Assembly: GCA_049446715.1 (NCBI GenBank)
Contig: JBMTQX010000001.1
Span: forward strand, 62,001 to 126,000
DNA length: 64,000 nucleotides
Reading direction: 5' to 3'
From: Eutrophocola sp049446715
GTDB lineage: Bacteria > Pseudomonadota > Gammaproteobacteria > Pseudomonadales > Pseudohongiellaceae
Part shown: positions 17,523 through 27,076 of the stretch, piece after piece
Layout of the letters: each line of letters opens with the position of its first letter
How positions within the stretch are numbered: position 1 is the first letter of the stretch
The notes under the pieces: model-generated
Told to the model about the DNA's origin: nothing
Databases searched by the model: none
The model's input: the letters and a program-made list of their open reading frames with translations, nothing else
Translations under genes and position numbers: made by a program

Positions 17523-17748
17523 TTGGTTCTCCTAGTACGTCGTTCTGGCGAATGCTGCGGCTTTTTATGGGTTGCTGCAGTTCCCGCCGGGAAAAGTCTC
17601 ACAGTCCAAATACAACTGAATAGTCAGAGCAAAGTGCACGTTGCTGATGTGCAGGGATATTGCTGTCTTCGTGTTCAGTCCTCCTGCTCAATTCGAAGCC
17701 TGCGGATGTGGTACTGCAACGCCCGCAAATGCCGCGATATGTGTTTTT

Positions 17749-17764
17749 AGCAATCGCCATGCCA
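17749..17764 (-). promoter_or_regulatory. sigma54 (RpoN) promoter of glnK-amt
   Basis: On the minus strand the sequence reads TGGCATGGCGATTGCT, against the consensus TGGCAC-N5-TTGCT. The invariant GG and GC are exactly 12 bp apart, as sigma54 requires. Predicted transcription start is about 17738, 215 nt before glnK. Confidence 0.8.
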
Positions 17765-17836
17765 AAAAATAATACCTATATAAAACAATACGATAGTTGT
17801 GCTGGCGTTCATCTCTGAAAAGGATATGGAAGCGCC

Positions 17837-17853
17837 CGCACCAAAACTGTGCA
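17837..17853. promoter_or_regulatory. NtrC binding site 1
   Basis: GCACC-AAAAC-TGTGC fits the NtrC dyad GCACC-N5-GGTGC at 9 of 10 positions. Its centre is about 107 bp upstream of the predicted glnK start, almost the same as the -108 site of E. coli glnAp2. Confidence 0.7.
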
Positions 17854-17868
17854 TATCCTCATCAGAAC

Positions 17869-17883
17869 GCACTTTGGGGGCGC
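17869..17883. promoter_or_regulatory. NtrC binding site 2
   Basis: GCACT-TTGGG-GGCGC fits the dyad GCACY-N5-GGTGC at 9 of 10 positions. Its centre is 31 bp (three helical turns) from site 1 and about -138 from the glnK start, close to the -140 site of E. coli glnAp2. Confidence 0.6.
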
Positions 17884-18117
17884 TTCCTGGCTGGTGCAGC
17901 ATCCTGTTTGGCTGAAAATCGGGGCTGTCCGGAATGATGCAGCCGGGCAGAGTGTCATAGCCGTTTCCCGTCCGGGATTAGGTGCGCTTCATGGGAGTTG
18001 GCGTGTTACTGGCGAGGGTAAGTTCATAACGCCCGGATTTAGGGCGCTGATAGCAGCACTTTCAAATATTACGCCTGTTCGCTGACCTATGCATTTGGCC
18101 GAAACAGCGAAAATCGC

Positions 18118-18133
18118 TGGCATCGGCGGTGCT
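18118..18133 (+). promoter_or_regulatory. sigma54 promoter of the second amt gene
   Basis: TGGCATCGGCGGTGCT has GG and GC exactly 12 bp apart; it differs from consensus at the last C of TGGCAC and the first T of TTGCT. Predicted start about 18144, giving a 119-nt leader. The two NtrC sites lie about 270-300 bp upstream, within reach by DNA looping. Confidence 0.6.
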
Positions 18134-18262
18134 TTATCTTGTCTCATTCTGGCAATTCTTTTATGCTCATTCTTGGTGCATATGGACAAAAATTGCGCAA
18201 TCCATGCCATAAAAGCACCAGAATTATTCACCACCAAATAGTAAATAACAGAAGGGGGATTT

Positions 18263-19561
18263 ATGGGATCACGATTTTTGCGTATGGCCGTCACCGGGTC
18301 GGGGCTGATGTTTTTGCCGGTGGTTTCCCTGGCTCAGGAGATAGACGGTGCAGATACCGCATGGATCATGACCTCAACAGCCCTTGTACTTTTTATGACC
18401 ATTCCCGGTCTTTCGCTTTTTTACGGCGGACTCGTGCGCGTGCGCAATGTCCTGTCTGTGCTCATGCAGTGTTTTTCCATCACTTGTGTAGCAACCCTGG
18501 TCTGGCTGATTTGTGGCTATAGTCTGGCCTTCAGCGAGGGAAATGCTTTTGTGGGCGGATTCGGCAACATCATGTTTGCCAATATCATGGAAGGGACAGT
18601 TTCCGGCACGATACCGGAGTCGCTGTTCGCCCTGTTCCAGCTGACCTTTGCGGTCATCACCCCCGCGCTCATTTTTGGTGGTTTCGCAGAGCGTGTGAAA
18701 TACAGCGGTGTCATGCTCTTCAGCATACTCTGGCTGTTGTTGGTTTACGCCCCGATCACCCATTGGGTCTGGGCCGAGGGGGGCTGGCTGTACGAACGCG
18801 GTCTGCTGGATTTTGCCGGTGGCACGGTCGTTCACATCACGGCAGGTATAGCCTCGCTTGTCTGTGCCGTGGTTATTGGCACACGTTCCGGCTTTGGCAA
18901 GACACCCATGCCGCCGCATAACATGACCATGACCGTGACCGGAGCCGGCATGTTGTGGGTGGGCTGGTTCGGTTTCAACGGCGGCAGCGCTCTGGCGGCT
19001 GATGGCAATGCGGCCATGGCCATGCTGGTTACCCATATTTCGGCTGCGGCAGGTTCGCTGTCATGGGTCTTCATGGAAAAAATCAAATACGGCAAGCCAT
19101 CTGTTCTGGGTATTGTCACCGGCATGGTGGCCGGGCTGGGCACCATTACGCCGGCGTCGGGATTCGTCGGACCCGGCGGCGCCATGATCATTGGCCTGGT
19201 TGCCGGTATTGTCTGTTTCTTTGCCACCCAGTACATCAAGAATGGCCTGGGCATTGACGATTCGCTGGACGTTTTTCCCGTGCATGGTGTTGGCGGCATT
19301 CTGGGCACATTCCTGGCCGGCATTTTTGCCTCGGCCAGCCTCGGTATTTTCAGCGGCCAGGGGTATGCCGACGGCATGACCATGGGCAGCCAGATCGGAG
19401 TCCAGTTGATGGGAATCCTGGCGACAGCACTTTACACCGGGGTCCTGACGTTGGTTATTCTGAAGATTGTTACTGCCGTCACAGGCATGCGCGTCACAGA
19501 AGAAGAGGAGGCCACCGGTCTCGATATCGTTATGCATGATGAAAGGGGTTATGATATGTAA
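18263..19561 (+). CDS. amtB: Second ammonium transporter (Amt)
   Basis: Ammonium channel of 432 residues. A signal-like segment (1-24, ending VVSLAQ) precedes the 11-helix Amt core, like the processed AmtB of E. coli. Pore histidines are His191 (VVHITAG) and His341 (PVHGVGG), with FGFNGGS at 236-242. The sequence is clearly different from the glnK-linked copy, so this is a distinct paralogue and not a recent duplicate. A strong GAAGGGGGA precedes the ATG. It has its own sigma54 promoter and terminator. It has no glnK partner of its own; the nearby GlnK may gate both. Confidence 0.93.
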   Translation: MGSRFLRMAVTGSGLMFLPVVSLAQEIDGADTAWIMTSTALVLFMTIPGLSLFYGGLVRVRNVLSVLMQCFSITCVATLVWLICGYSLAFSEGNAFVGGFGNIMFANIMEGTVSGTIPESLFALFQLTFAVITPALIFGGFAERVKYSGVMLFSILWLLLVYAPITHWVWAEGGWLYERGLLDFAGGTVVHITAGIASLVCAVVIGTRSGFGKTPMPPHNMTMTVTGAGMLWVGWFGFNGGSALAADGNAAMAMLVTHISAAAGSLSWVFMEKIKYGKPSVLGIVTGMVAGLGTITPASGFVGPGGAMIIGLVAGIVCFFATQYIKNGLGIDDSLDVFPVHGVGGILGTFLAGIFASASLGIFSGQGYADGMTMGSQIGVQLMGILATALYTGVLTLVILKIVTAVTGMRVTEEEEATGLDIVMHDERGYDM

Positions 19562-19593
19562 CTGGCTTCATTTGCACCTGGAACACCTTTTTG

Positions 19594-19627
19594 AAAATCC
19601 GGAAAGCCAGGCTTTCCGGATTTTTTT
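19594..19627 (+). terminator. Rho-independent terminator after second amt
   Basis: AAAATCCGGAAAGC and GCTTTCCGGATTTT form a long stem with a 3-base loop, followed by further T residues. Confidence 0.93.
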
Positions 19628-19650
19628 ATGCCCGTCATTAGCGCAAAAGC

Positions 19651-20649
19651 ATGTCTGATTTATTACGCCCCCTAGTTGCTATTCTTGCCGATGGCCATTT
19701 TCACTCGGGTTCCGAGCTCGGCGCCGCTCTGGGGATCAGCCGCGCCGGCGTCTGGAAATATATTGCCAAAGTGGCCGATCTGGGCCTGGAGGTCCACTCC
19801 GTGCGTGGCAAAGGGTATCGGCTGGCAGAGCGGGTATCGCTGCTCGATCCTGCCCTGATCCGGCGCGAGCTGGACGCGCTCACCAGTGATCGTTTGCATC
19901 ACCTGGAAGTACTGGAAATCACGGACTCGACTAATACGCATGCGATGCGCGCCCTGCAAGACGGCGCTTTGAAGCCGCAAACCGGCGGCTTTGCCGTCTA
20001 CCTGGCTGAACGACAAACCAGTGGTAAAGGGCGCCGGGGACGACAGTGGGTGAGTCAGTATGGTCGTCACATTGCCATGACCCTGGTGAAGCAGGTGGAT
20101 GCAGGAGCATCAGGGACCGATGGCATGAGTCTGGTGGTCGGGCTGGGCGTGATTCGTGCCCTGCATGCGCTGGGCATTACCCAGGCCGGCGTCAAATGGC
20201 CCAATGACATTGTCTGCGACGGCAAAAAACTGGCGGGTATTCTCATGGAAATCACGGGCGATGTGACCGGTTTATGCCAGTTGCTGATCGGCATCGGCAT
20301 CAACACCCGGTGTGATGACAAGGCGATGACAGCGGTTGCACAGCCCTGGACCGATCTGTACCGGTTAACGGGTGAGCTGTCGGACCGCAATGTGCTGGCC
20401 GCAACGTTGATCCGTCATATCATGACCGTTATGGCAACCTATGAAAACGACGGCATGGCGGCTTTCCTGGCGGAATGGCAGCAGGTCGATGCCATGTATG
20501 GAAAGCAGGTAGTGCTGACGACGGGCAATCACCAACGTATGGGCCGTGCTTCAGGCATTGCCGAAAACGGGGCGCTGGTGCTGGAGACCGACCATGGTCT
20601 GGAGTTGGTCAGTGGCGGAGAAATCAGCCTGCGGGAGACGGCGTCATGA
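19651..20649 (+). CDS. birA: Biotin-protein ligase / biotin operon repressor BirA
   Basis: Bifunctional cytosolic protein of 332 residues. Residues 1-60 form the winged helix-turn-helix (GSELGAALGISRAGVWKYI). The ligase domain follows, with DSTNTH at 92-97, the biotinoyl-AMP loop GKGRRGRQW (125-133) and KWPNDI (182-187); the C-terminal beta domain ends the protein. It activates biotin with ATP and attaches it to the biotin carboxyl carrier of acetyl-CoA carboxylase, and represses bio genes when biotin is plentiful. The stop overlaps the coaX start (ATGA), so the two are coupled. No strong ribosome site is seen before its ATG. Confidence 0.95.
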   Translation: MSDLLRPLVAILADGHFHSGSELGAALGISRAGVWKYIAKVADLGLEVHSVRGKGYRLAERVSLLDPALIRRELDALTSDRLHHLEVLEITDSTNTHAMRALQDGALKPQTGGFAVYLAERQTSGKGRRGRQWVSQYGRHIAMTLVKQVDAGASGTDGMSLVVGLGVIRALHALGITQAGVKWPNDIVCDGKKLAGILMEITGDVTGLCQLLIGIGINTRCDDKAMTAVAQPWTDLYRLTGELSDRNVLAATLIRHIMTVMATYENDGMAAFLAEWQQVDAMYGKQVVLTTGNHQRMGRASGIAENGALVLETDHGLELVSGGEISLRETAS

Positions 20650-21389
20650 TTCTGGATCTGGATGCGGGTAACAGTCGCATCAAATGGCGTTTTAGCGGGC
20701 GAACCGGTAATGCCCGGCTGGGCGTGTATGTGGTAGAGCACCCGGAAACGGCACCTGCGGCGCTGATCGATGTGCTTCAAGGCCAAACCGCCGAGGTGCC
20801 GCAACGAATCAGGGTGTCCAGCGTCAGGGGCGCAGATTTTGCGGCCCGGTTTGCACAGGCAGCAAACCGGCAATGGCAGATTGAACCGGAGTTTGCCGCC
20901 GTCACCCATGAAGCAGCGGGTGTACGTAACGCCTATGAAAATCCGTCTGCCATGGGGGTGGATCGCTGGCTGGCCCTGCTGGCGGCCTTTCACCAGGCTG
21001 GCGGCAGCTGCTGTGTGCTGGATTGCGGCAGTGCCATGACGTTTGACTGGGCAGATGCCGACGGTCGACACCAGGGAGGCTACATCGTACCTGGGCTGTC
21101 ACTGATGCGCGAGAGTCTGGTTGGAAAAACCCCGGCACTGGCAGTCCCTCTTGCGCCATGGGGTGAAACGGCACCCGGTTCATCCACGGCGACAGCCATT
21201 GGCAACGGCATCCTGGTGATGGCAGCCGGCTTTGCCGCCCGATGCCGTGAGCAGGTCGTGGCCGTGACGCCGGATTGCCAGTGGTTCCTCACAGGCGGGG
21301 ATGCGCACGTCCTGTCCGCACAACTGCCCTGGCCACATATTCTGGCTGCGGACCTGGTGCTGGACGGACTGGCGCTGGCGCTGCCTTAA
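20646..21389 (+). CDS. coaX: Type III pantothenate kinase
   Basis: First step of coenzyme A synthesis: ATP-dependent phosphorylation of pantothenate. The 247-residue protein has the ASKHA-fold motifs of CoaX: DLDAGNSRIKW at the N-terminus (phosphate binding), GVDRWLALLAA near residue 102 and VLDCGSAMTFDW near 125 with the catalytic Asp region. The start at 20646 overlaps the birA stop by four bases and gives the conserved N-terminus; an in-frame ATG further upstream would run through birA. Type III kinases need a monovalent cation and are not inhibited by CoA, as known for the family. Confidence 0.95.
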   Translation: MILDLDAGNSRIKWRFSGRTGNARLGVYVVEHPETAPAALIDVLQGQTAEVPQRIRVSSVRGADFAARFAQAANRQWQIEPEFAAVTHEAAGVRNAYENPSAMGVDRWLALLAAFHQAGGSCCVLDCGSAMTFDWADADGRHQGGYIVPGLSLMRESLVGKTPALAVPLAPWGETAPGSSTATAIGNGILVMAAGFAARCREQVVAVTPDCQWFLTGGDAHVLSAQLPWPHILAADLVLDGLALALP

Positions 21390-21438
21390 CCCAGGATTGC
21401 GGCTCTTGCTCCTATATATATAGTGTCATTCCAAGACC

Positions 21439-22110
21439 ATGCGAACTTTCATTATCCTGTTGATGCTGGCTAACCTGGTGTATCTGGGCTGGAACCTGCT
21501 ATCCGACAACCTGGCGCCACCTGTTGCCCCGGTACCTGCGTCTTCGGCGACCGCCGAGCGTCTTCAGCTGCTCGGTGAAGTCGCCAGTACAAGCCCGTTG
21601 CCAGCTGCTACGGCCCCTGCTACCGAACCCGAGACCTGTATCGCCCTGGGTGTGTTTAACAATACCGAAGAGGGGGATTTCCTGGTGAGCGCCTTGCAGC
21701 AGCGGGGTATGCAGGCCCGGGTAGAGCTGCTGCCAGCAGGGCAAACCCGGAATTTTCGGGTTTACATGCCGCCGTTCAATGCCGACACCGCGGCCAGGCA
21801 GACACTGCAGGCCTTGAGGAATGAAGGCCTGGATAGCTTCCTGATCACGACCGGAGAACTTCGGGGCGGTATTTCGCTGGGGTTGTTCAGTCAGGAGGAA
21901 CTGGCGCTGAATCTGCAGGAAGATCTGGCGGCCCGGGGTTATGCCACCTCCATTCACGAGGTCGTCAATACCTCCAACGAGATCTGGGTGACCATCGAGG
22001 GCATTTCGCAGGCCCTTCTGGAAGGCACGGAATTGCTGGATTTGTTGTCTCAGGGACTGGAATTGGAGGTGATAGAAAAACCTTGCGAAACGATTGCATC
22101 ACGTCCTTGA
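21439..22110 (+). CDS. SPOR-domain-like membrane-anchored protein
   Basis: A 223-residue protein with one N-terminal membrane segment (MRTFIILLMLANLVYLGWNLL), a Pro/Ala-rich linker to about residue 65, then a domain with the spacing of SPOR-type repeats (CIALGVFNNTEEGDFLVSALQQRGMQARV and a second, weaker copy ISLGLFSQEELALNLQEDLAARGY). Genes of this kind lie at this very spot, after coaX and before tRNA-Tyr, in Pseudomonas-like genomes. SPOR domains bind glycan strands lacking stem peptides at the division site; whether this divergent form does so is not known. The promoter of the tRNA genes starts inside its 3' end. Confidence 0.75.
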   Translation: MRTFIILLMLANLVYLGWNLLSDNLAPPVAPVPASSATAERLQLLGEVASTSPLPAATAPATEPETCIALGVFNNTEEGDFLVSALQQRGMQARVELLPAGQTRNFRVYMPPFNADTAARQTLQALRNEGLDSFLITTGELRGGISLGLFSQEELALNLQEDLAARGYATSIHEVVNTSNEIWVTIEGISQALLEGTELLDLLSQGLELEVIEKPCETIASRP

Positions 22111-22122
22111 TTCCCATAAAAT
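22094..22122 (+). promoter_or_regulatory. sigma70 promoter of the tRNA-Tyr/Gly/Thr-tuf unit
   Basis: TTGCAT (22094-22099), a 17-base spacer and TAAAAT (22117-22122), followed by GCGCCCCT. The GC-rich discriminator is typical of stable-RNA promoters inhibited by ppGpp. The -35 box lies inside the last codons of the upstream gene. Confidence 0.8.
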
Positions 22123-22174
22123 GCGCCCCTCTGTGTTAAGAGCCAGGTCGTTGTAAATCGTCTGATGCTTTGTT

Positions 22175-22258
22175 GGAGGGGTTCCCGAGTGGTCAAAGGG
22201 ATCAGACTGTAAATCTGACGCGAAAGCTTCGGTGGTTCAAATCCACCCCCCTCCACCA
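22175..22258 (+). tRNA. tRNA-Tyr (GTA)
   Basis: 84 nt with encoded CCA. The acceptor stem GGAGGGG pairs with CCCCTCC, the anticodon is GTA, there is a long class II variable arm, and the T-loop is TTCAAAT. First of three tRNA genes before tuf. Confidence 0.97.
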
Positions 22259-22387
22259 GTCAGATAATTCCAATACTGGCAGCAGCAAGCGACAGAAAAC
22301 AGTGGACGAAGAGCTCTCTGTTGGGAGTTTTTGGTCCTCTGTTTTTTGGTTTTAAAAGCCTGGTAGGCGAGTGTCTGGTTAGCGAAA

Positions 22388-22404
22388 GACATGCTAAGCA
22401 TGTC
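22388..22404. repeat. Small palindrome in tRNA-Tyr/tRNA-Gly spacer
   Basis: GACATGC-TAA-GCATGTC is a perfect 7-bp hairpin in the 172-nt spacer. It may mark a processing site in the tRNA precursor; this is inference only. Confidence 0.4.
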
Positions 22405-22430
22405 GGCAGTAACCCAGACAGAAGGAATTT

Positions 22431-22504
<74 letters not shown>

Positions 22505-22651
22505 GTATTACTGTCCCCCTTTGGGGGCAGCCAGCTGAAGCGATGTGGTGTGGAGCTTGGGAGAGATGGCGATGAACCGGGTAATCGGCCCCATTGTTTC
22601 TCGGCCAGCGAATCCGGTGAGTAAATTCTACCTGATGCAGGTGTGGACATT

Positions 22652-22727
22652 GCTCGCATAGCTCAGGTGGTAGAGCGCATCATTGGTAATGATGAGGTCC
22701 CCGGTTCGACTCCGGGTGTGAGCACCA
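22652..22727 (+). tRNA. tRNA-Thr (GGT)
   Basis: 76 nt with encoded CCA. The acceptor stem GCTCGCA pairs with TGTGAGC (one G-T pair), the anticodon is GGT, and the T-arm is CCCGGTTCGACTCCGGG. It lies 183 nt before tuf, the conserved tufB arrangement. Confidence 0.97.
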
Positions 22728-22910
22728 GATCTGGAACTAGCCAGGTGAATTGACCAGGTAAAAGGGACAGCAGGTAAGTTAAGTAATAAAAAGAAGAAAG
22801 AAGATATCCTCCGGGTGTCGCTATTTCAGATTTTTGTAACAAACTAATTTAATAATCAACTTAAACATTTTCAGTTAGCACTGTAGAAATCAAATCGGAG
22901 GCTAAATTCG

Positions 22911-24104
<1,194 letters not shown>

Positions 24105-24124
24105 GCAATTTCAGTCTTTATCCT

Positions 24125-24157
24125 TAAGCCGAGGGGTCTTTCAGTCCCCTCGGCTTA
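24125..24157 (+). terminator. Hairpin after tuf
   Basis: TAAGCCGAGGGG pairs with CCCCTCGGCTTA, a 12-bp perfect stem, 20 bp after the stop. The following sequence has only short T runs, so it may be a weak terminator or an mRNA-stabilising structure. Confidence 0.65.
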
Positions 24158-24188
24158 GTCGTCTTAAGAGAAATTGTTTGTTGAAGTG

Positions 24189-24208
24189 GCTGAAAGAAGG
24201 CTTTCAGC
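24189..24208 (+). repeat. Hairpin upstream of tRNA-Trp
   Basis: GCTGAAAG-AAGG-CTTTCAGC, a perfect 8-bp stem with a 4-base loop, 17 bp before the tRNA. No T-run follows. Possibly a processing signal for the tRNA-secE transcript. Confidence 0.4.
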
Positions 24209-24224
24209 TTCGGGATGACGATAA

Positions 24225-24300
24225 AGGCCAGTAGCTCAATTGGCAGAGCGGCGGTCTCCAAAACCGCAGGTTGGGGGTTCGATTCCCTCCTGGCCTGCCA
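24225..24300 (+). tRNA. tRNA-Trp (CCA)
   Basis: 76 nt with encoded CCA end. The acceptor stem AGGCCAG pairs with CTGGCCT, discriminator G, anticodon CCA in CTCCAAA. It lies directly before secE, as in most gammaproteobacteria. Confidence 0.97.
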
Positions 24301-24366
24301 TACCGGCAGCAGGACATCGCGTTGACCCATGTGTGTCTCTACGCAAACAGAATTTTGAACGGTGTT

Positions 24367-24735
24367 ATGAACGACAGAGTCAAGAACACAGAATACAAGC
24401 TGGATTCGCTGAAGTGGATCGTAGTTGCGGCCCTGGTCGCAGCCGGCGTCTACGGCAACAGCTATTTCGCTGCTGAGTCCATGCTTTACCGCGTTATTGG
24501 CCTGCTGGTGCTGGCCGGGGTCGCGGGCTGGATAGCAGCACAGACCAGTAAAGGCAGCAGTTTTGTCACACTTTGCCTAGAAGCAAGGACTGAAATTCGC
24601 AAGGTAGTGTGGCCGACACGTACCGAAACCACGCATACCACGATGATCGTGGTTGTTGTGGTCATCATCGTGGCCATCCTGCTCTGGGGACTGGATTCAT
24701 TCCTCAGCTGGCTGATCGCGATGATTATCGGTTAA
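24367..24735 (+). CDS. secE: Preprotein translocase subunit SecE
   Basis: Inner-membrane subunit that clamps SecY. The 122 residues contain three membrane helices (about 15-35, 40-58 and 92-115), the E. coli-like three-helix form. The conserved amphipathic motif EARTEIRKVVWPTRTET lies before the last helix. The start at 24367 is chosen because it gives the short cytosolic N-terminus (NDRVKNTEYKLD); a longer frame from 24271 would run into the tRNA. It is followed 48 bp later by nusG, the conserved secE-nusG pair. Confidence 0.96.
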   Translation: MNDRVKNTEYKLDSLKWIVVAALVAAGVYGNSYFAAESMLYRVIGLLVLAGVAGWIAAQTSKGSSFVTLCLEARTEIRKVVWPTRTETTHTTMIVVVVVIIVAILLWGLDSFLSWLIAMIIG

Positions 24736-24783
24736 TACGCAAAATATCCATTTGAAATTCATTTGGAAGAAGGATTAAACGAG

Positions 24784-25362
24784 TTGTCTGAAGAACAAAA
24801 GGAAGGTACAGGACCGTCAGCATCTGAAGCTGGCAAACGCTGGTATGTAGTACATGCCTATTCGGGCTATGAGCGCAAGGTCAAGCAGGCGCTCGAGGAA
24901 AGGATTGGTCTGTCACCGCTGAAAGATCTGTTTGGCGATGTTCTGGTCCCCACCGAGGAAGTGCTGGAAATGCGTGGCGGCCAGAAGCGGAAAAGCGAAC
25001 GCAAGTTTTTCCCGGGCTATGTACTTCTGCAGATGGTGCTCAACGACGATACCTGGCACCTGGTCAAGGAAACCCCTCGCGTGATGGGTTTCATCGGTGG
25101 TACTGCCGAGAAGCCGGCCCCGATCACCCAGCGTGAAGTGAATGAAATCATGAATCGTCTGGAAGAGACTGTCGACAAGCCGTCTCACAAAACCGTATAC
25201 GAGCCAGGCGAACTGGTTCGGGTGACCGATGGTCCGTTCAACGATTTCACTGGCACAGTGGAGGAAGTGAACTATGAAAAGAGTCGGGTCCGAGTGGCGG
25301 TTTCCATCTTTGGACGCTCGACCCCAGTGGAGCTGGAATTCTCGCAGGTAGAAAAGGGCTGA
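24784..25362 (+). CDS. nusG: Transcription antitermination factor NusG
   Basis: Elongation factor that binds RNA polymerase with its NGN domain and ribosomal S10 or Rho with its KOW domain. The 192-residue product has RWYVVHAYSGYERKV at the start of NGN, GYVLLQM near 80, and the KOW segment PGELVRVTDGPFNDFTGTVEEVN. The start is a TTG at 24784: AAGAAGGA at 24767-24774 gives 9-base spacing. An in-frame TTG at 24763 lies right at that ribosome site and is less likely. No ATG is available near this N-terminus. Confidence 0.95.
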   Translation: MSEEQKEGTGPSASEAGKRWYVVHAYSGYERKVKQALEERIGLSPLKDLFGDVLVPTEEVLEMRGGQKRKSERKFFPGYVLLQMVLNDDTWHLVKETPRVMGFIGGTAEKPAPITQREVNEIMNRLEETVDKPSHKTVYEPGELVRVTDGPFNDFTGTVEEVNYEKSRVRVAVSIFGRSTPVELEFSQVEKG

Positions 25363-25555
25363 GTCCCAGACGGTAAGCCCCGGCAGCGACATCAACCGGG
25401 CTGCAACAGAATTAGGTGAGTGTTCGGTTAAACCGGAGACTCGAAACAAAAAAGTCGCCACTTTTAATTTTTGGTTCAACGCATTGATCAAAAGTTAGGG
25501 TGGCGCCGGGGAGCAGGTCAATCGTCCTGCGTTTGCACCCAAACAGGAGGCCATC

Positions 25556-25990
25556 ATGGCAAAGAAAGTACTGGCTTATATCAAGCTGCAGGTTGGTGCC
25601 GGCAAAGCCAACCCAAGTCCCCCCGTTGGTCCTGCCCTGGGCCAGCACGGTGTCAACATCATGGAGTTTTGCAAGGCCTTCAACGCCGAAACCCAGAGCC
25701 TTGAGCCGGGTTTGCCGATTCCTGTTGTGATCACCGTTTATGCTGATCGCAGTTTCACATTCATCACCAAGACCCCGCCTGCTGCCGTGCTGCTGAAAAA
25801 AGCTGCCGGTGTGAAGAGTGGCAGTGGTCGCCCGAACACCGAAAAAGTCGGCAAACTGACCCGCGCCCAGCTGGAAGAAGTTGCCAAGGTGAAAATGCCT
25901 GATCTGACTGCTGCCGATATGGATGCTGCAGTTCGTACTCTGGCAGGCAGCTGTCGCAGTGCCGGTATTGAAACCGAGGGGGTGATCTGA
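25556..25990 (+). CDS. rplK: 50S ribosomal protein L11
   Basis: 144 residues. The N-terminal domain has KLQVGAGKANPSPPVGPALGQHGVNIMEFCK, with the proline pair that thiopeptides contact; the C-terminal domain binds the 23S GTPase centre (KVKMPDLTA, GSCRSAGI). L11 also senses idle tRNA for RelA. AGGAGG sits before the ATG. The stop overlaps the rplA start by one base (TGATG), so translation is coupled and L1 repression of the pair is expected. Confidence 0.97.
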   Translation: MAKKVLAYIKLQVGAGKANPSPPVGPALGQHGVNIMEFCKAFNAETQSLEPGLPIPVVITVYADRSFTFITKTPPAAVLLKKAAGVKSGSGRPNTEKVGKLTRAQLEEVAKVKMPDLTAADMDAAVRTLAGSCRSAGIETEGVI

Positions 25991-26685
25991 TGGCCAAAAT
26001 GACCAAGCGCGCAAAAATGATGGCCGAAAAAATCGAGGCAGGTAAAGCCTATGCCATTGACGAGGCTGTGTCCCTGCTGACTGAGCTGTCTACCGTCAAG
26101 TTCAAGGAATCCATTGATGTCAGCATCAATCTGGGTATTGATGCACGTAAATCCGACCAGGCTGTCCGTGGTGCCACTACGTTGCCGCATGGTACCGGCA
26201 AGGACGTCCGGGTAGCTGTTTTCGCCCAAGGCGAGAATGCTGACAAGGCCAAGGCTGCCGGTGCCGATGTCGTTGGTTTTGAAGACCTGGCTGAAAGCAT
26301 CAAGGCCGGCAACCTGGACTTTGACGTTGTCATCGCGACCCCGGATGCCATGCGTGTTGTTGGCCAGCTGGGTACCATCCTGGGCCCGAAAGGCCTGATG
26401 CCAAACCCGAAAGTGGGTACTGTGACCCCGGACGTGGAAACTGCCGTGAAAAACACCAAGGCAGGTCAGGTTCGCTACCGTACCGACAAGAACGGCATTA
26501 TCCACGGAGGTATCGGCAAAGTGGGTTTTGATGCCTCTGCTGTCAAAGGCAACCTTGAAGCTCTGCTGGCTGACCTGAAAAAAGCCAAGCCGGCGTCTGC
26601 CAAGGGTACCTATGTACAGAAGGTCGTGCTGTCTTCCACCATGGGCCCTGGTGTCCTGGTAGACCATTCTTCACTGGACTTTTAA
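25990..26685 (+). CDS. rplA: 50S ribosomal protein L1
   Basis: 231 residues, usual length. Typical L1 features are ARKSDQAVRGATTLPHGTGK near 51, LGPKGLMPNPKVGTVT near 130 and the RNA-binding TDKNGIIHGGIGK near 169. It forms the L1 stalk and in relatives represses its own mRNA at the rplK leader. Confidence 0.97.
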   Translation: MAKMTKRAKMMAEKIEAGKAYAIDEAVSLLTELSTVKFKESIDVSINLGIDARKSDQAVRGATTLPHGTGKDVRVAVFAQGENADKAKAAGADVVGFEDLAESIKAGNLDFDVVIATPDAMRVVGQLGTILGPKGLMPNPKVGTVTPDVETAVKNTKAGQVRYRTDKNGIIHGGIGKVGFDASAVKGNLEALLADLKKAKPASAKGTYVQKVVLSSTMGPGVLVDHSSLDF

Positions 26686-27076
26686 TTGATTCTGACCGCC
26701 CTGTAGTGACCTGAAGGTCACTGCAAGGCGGCATTCCCTCTGCTGTTTTTGCATGACACATGCAGGGCAGGGAGGAGAAAAAAGACTTTGGGGTGTTGCT
26801 GACAGTGTCAGCAGGACCGTCAAAGACCGCGGGTGTAAGTGACCCTGCCGCCGGCAACGTAGTCTGTTGCAGGCAAGCAGCCACTTACTTAATGTCCCGC
26901 GCAGATGGTGTAACCCGTCCGGCAGTTTTTTAACCGGATAATTCACCAGATTGCAGGTTCCCGCTTTGGCGGGAATTGGCGCCGATCCAGCCGTTCGAGA
27001 TTGGCAAACCCAATAAACGTGGCCCTGATTACCGAAAGGTATGTTGTTCAGGTTCAAAATTTAGGAGTAATGACTA
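26686..27076 (+). promoter_or_regulatory. L10 leader (rplJL regulatory RNA region)
   Basis: The 391 bp between rplA and rplJ hold no gene. In relatives this segment carries the rplJ leader, bound by the L10-L7/L12 complex to stop its own translation, and often a promoter. Several self-complementary runs are visible (TTGCTGACAGTGTCAGCA near 26796, CCCGCTTTGGCGGG near 26969), consistent with a structured leader. The exact fold was not worked out. A covariance search with the Rfam L10 leader model would decide. Confidence 0.6.

Larger units (their letters stand above)
17523..18262. promoter_or_regulatory. Divergent nitrogen control region between glnK-amt and the second amt
   Basis: A 740-bp stretch without a convincing gene, bounded by two divergent ammonium-transport units. 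It contains a -24/-12 promoter facing each way and, between them, two NtrC-type dyads; these are listed separately. Short open frames inside it lack ribosome sites and coding character. The remaining DNA may hold IHF sites or leader RNA structure, which I could not define by eye. Confidence 0.75.

Noticed and set aside
17523..18085. Short plus-strand frames in the glnK/amt control region
   Set aside because: No ribosome sites, odd composition, and they overlap the sigma54 and NtrC sites.
18181..18197. TGGAC...TTGCG as a sigma54 promoter for the second amt
   Set aside because: GG and GC are 11 bp apart instead of 12; the element at 18118-18133 has the right spacing.
26543..27057. Minus-strand frames in the rplA-rplJ gap
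   Set aside because: They lie in the structured L10 leader and show no protein-like features.
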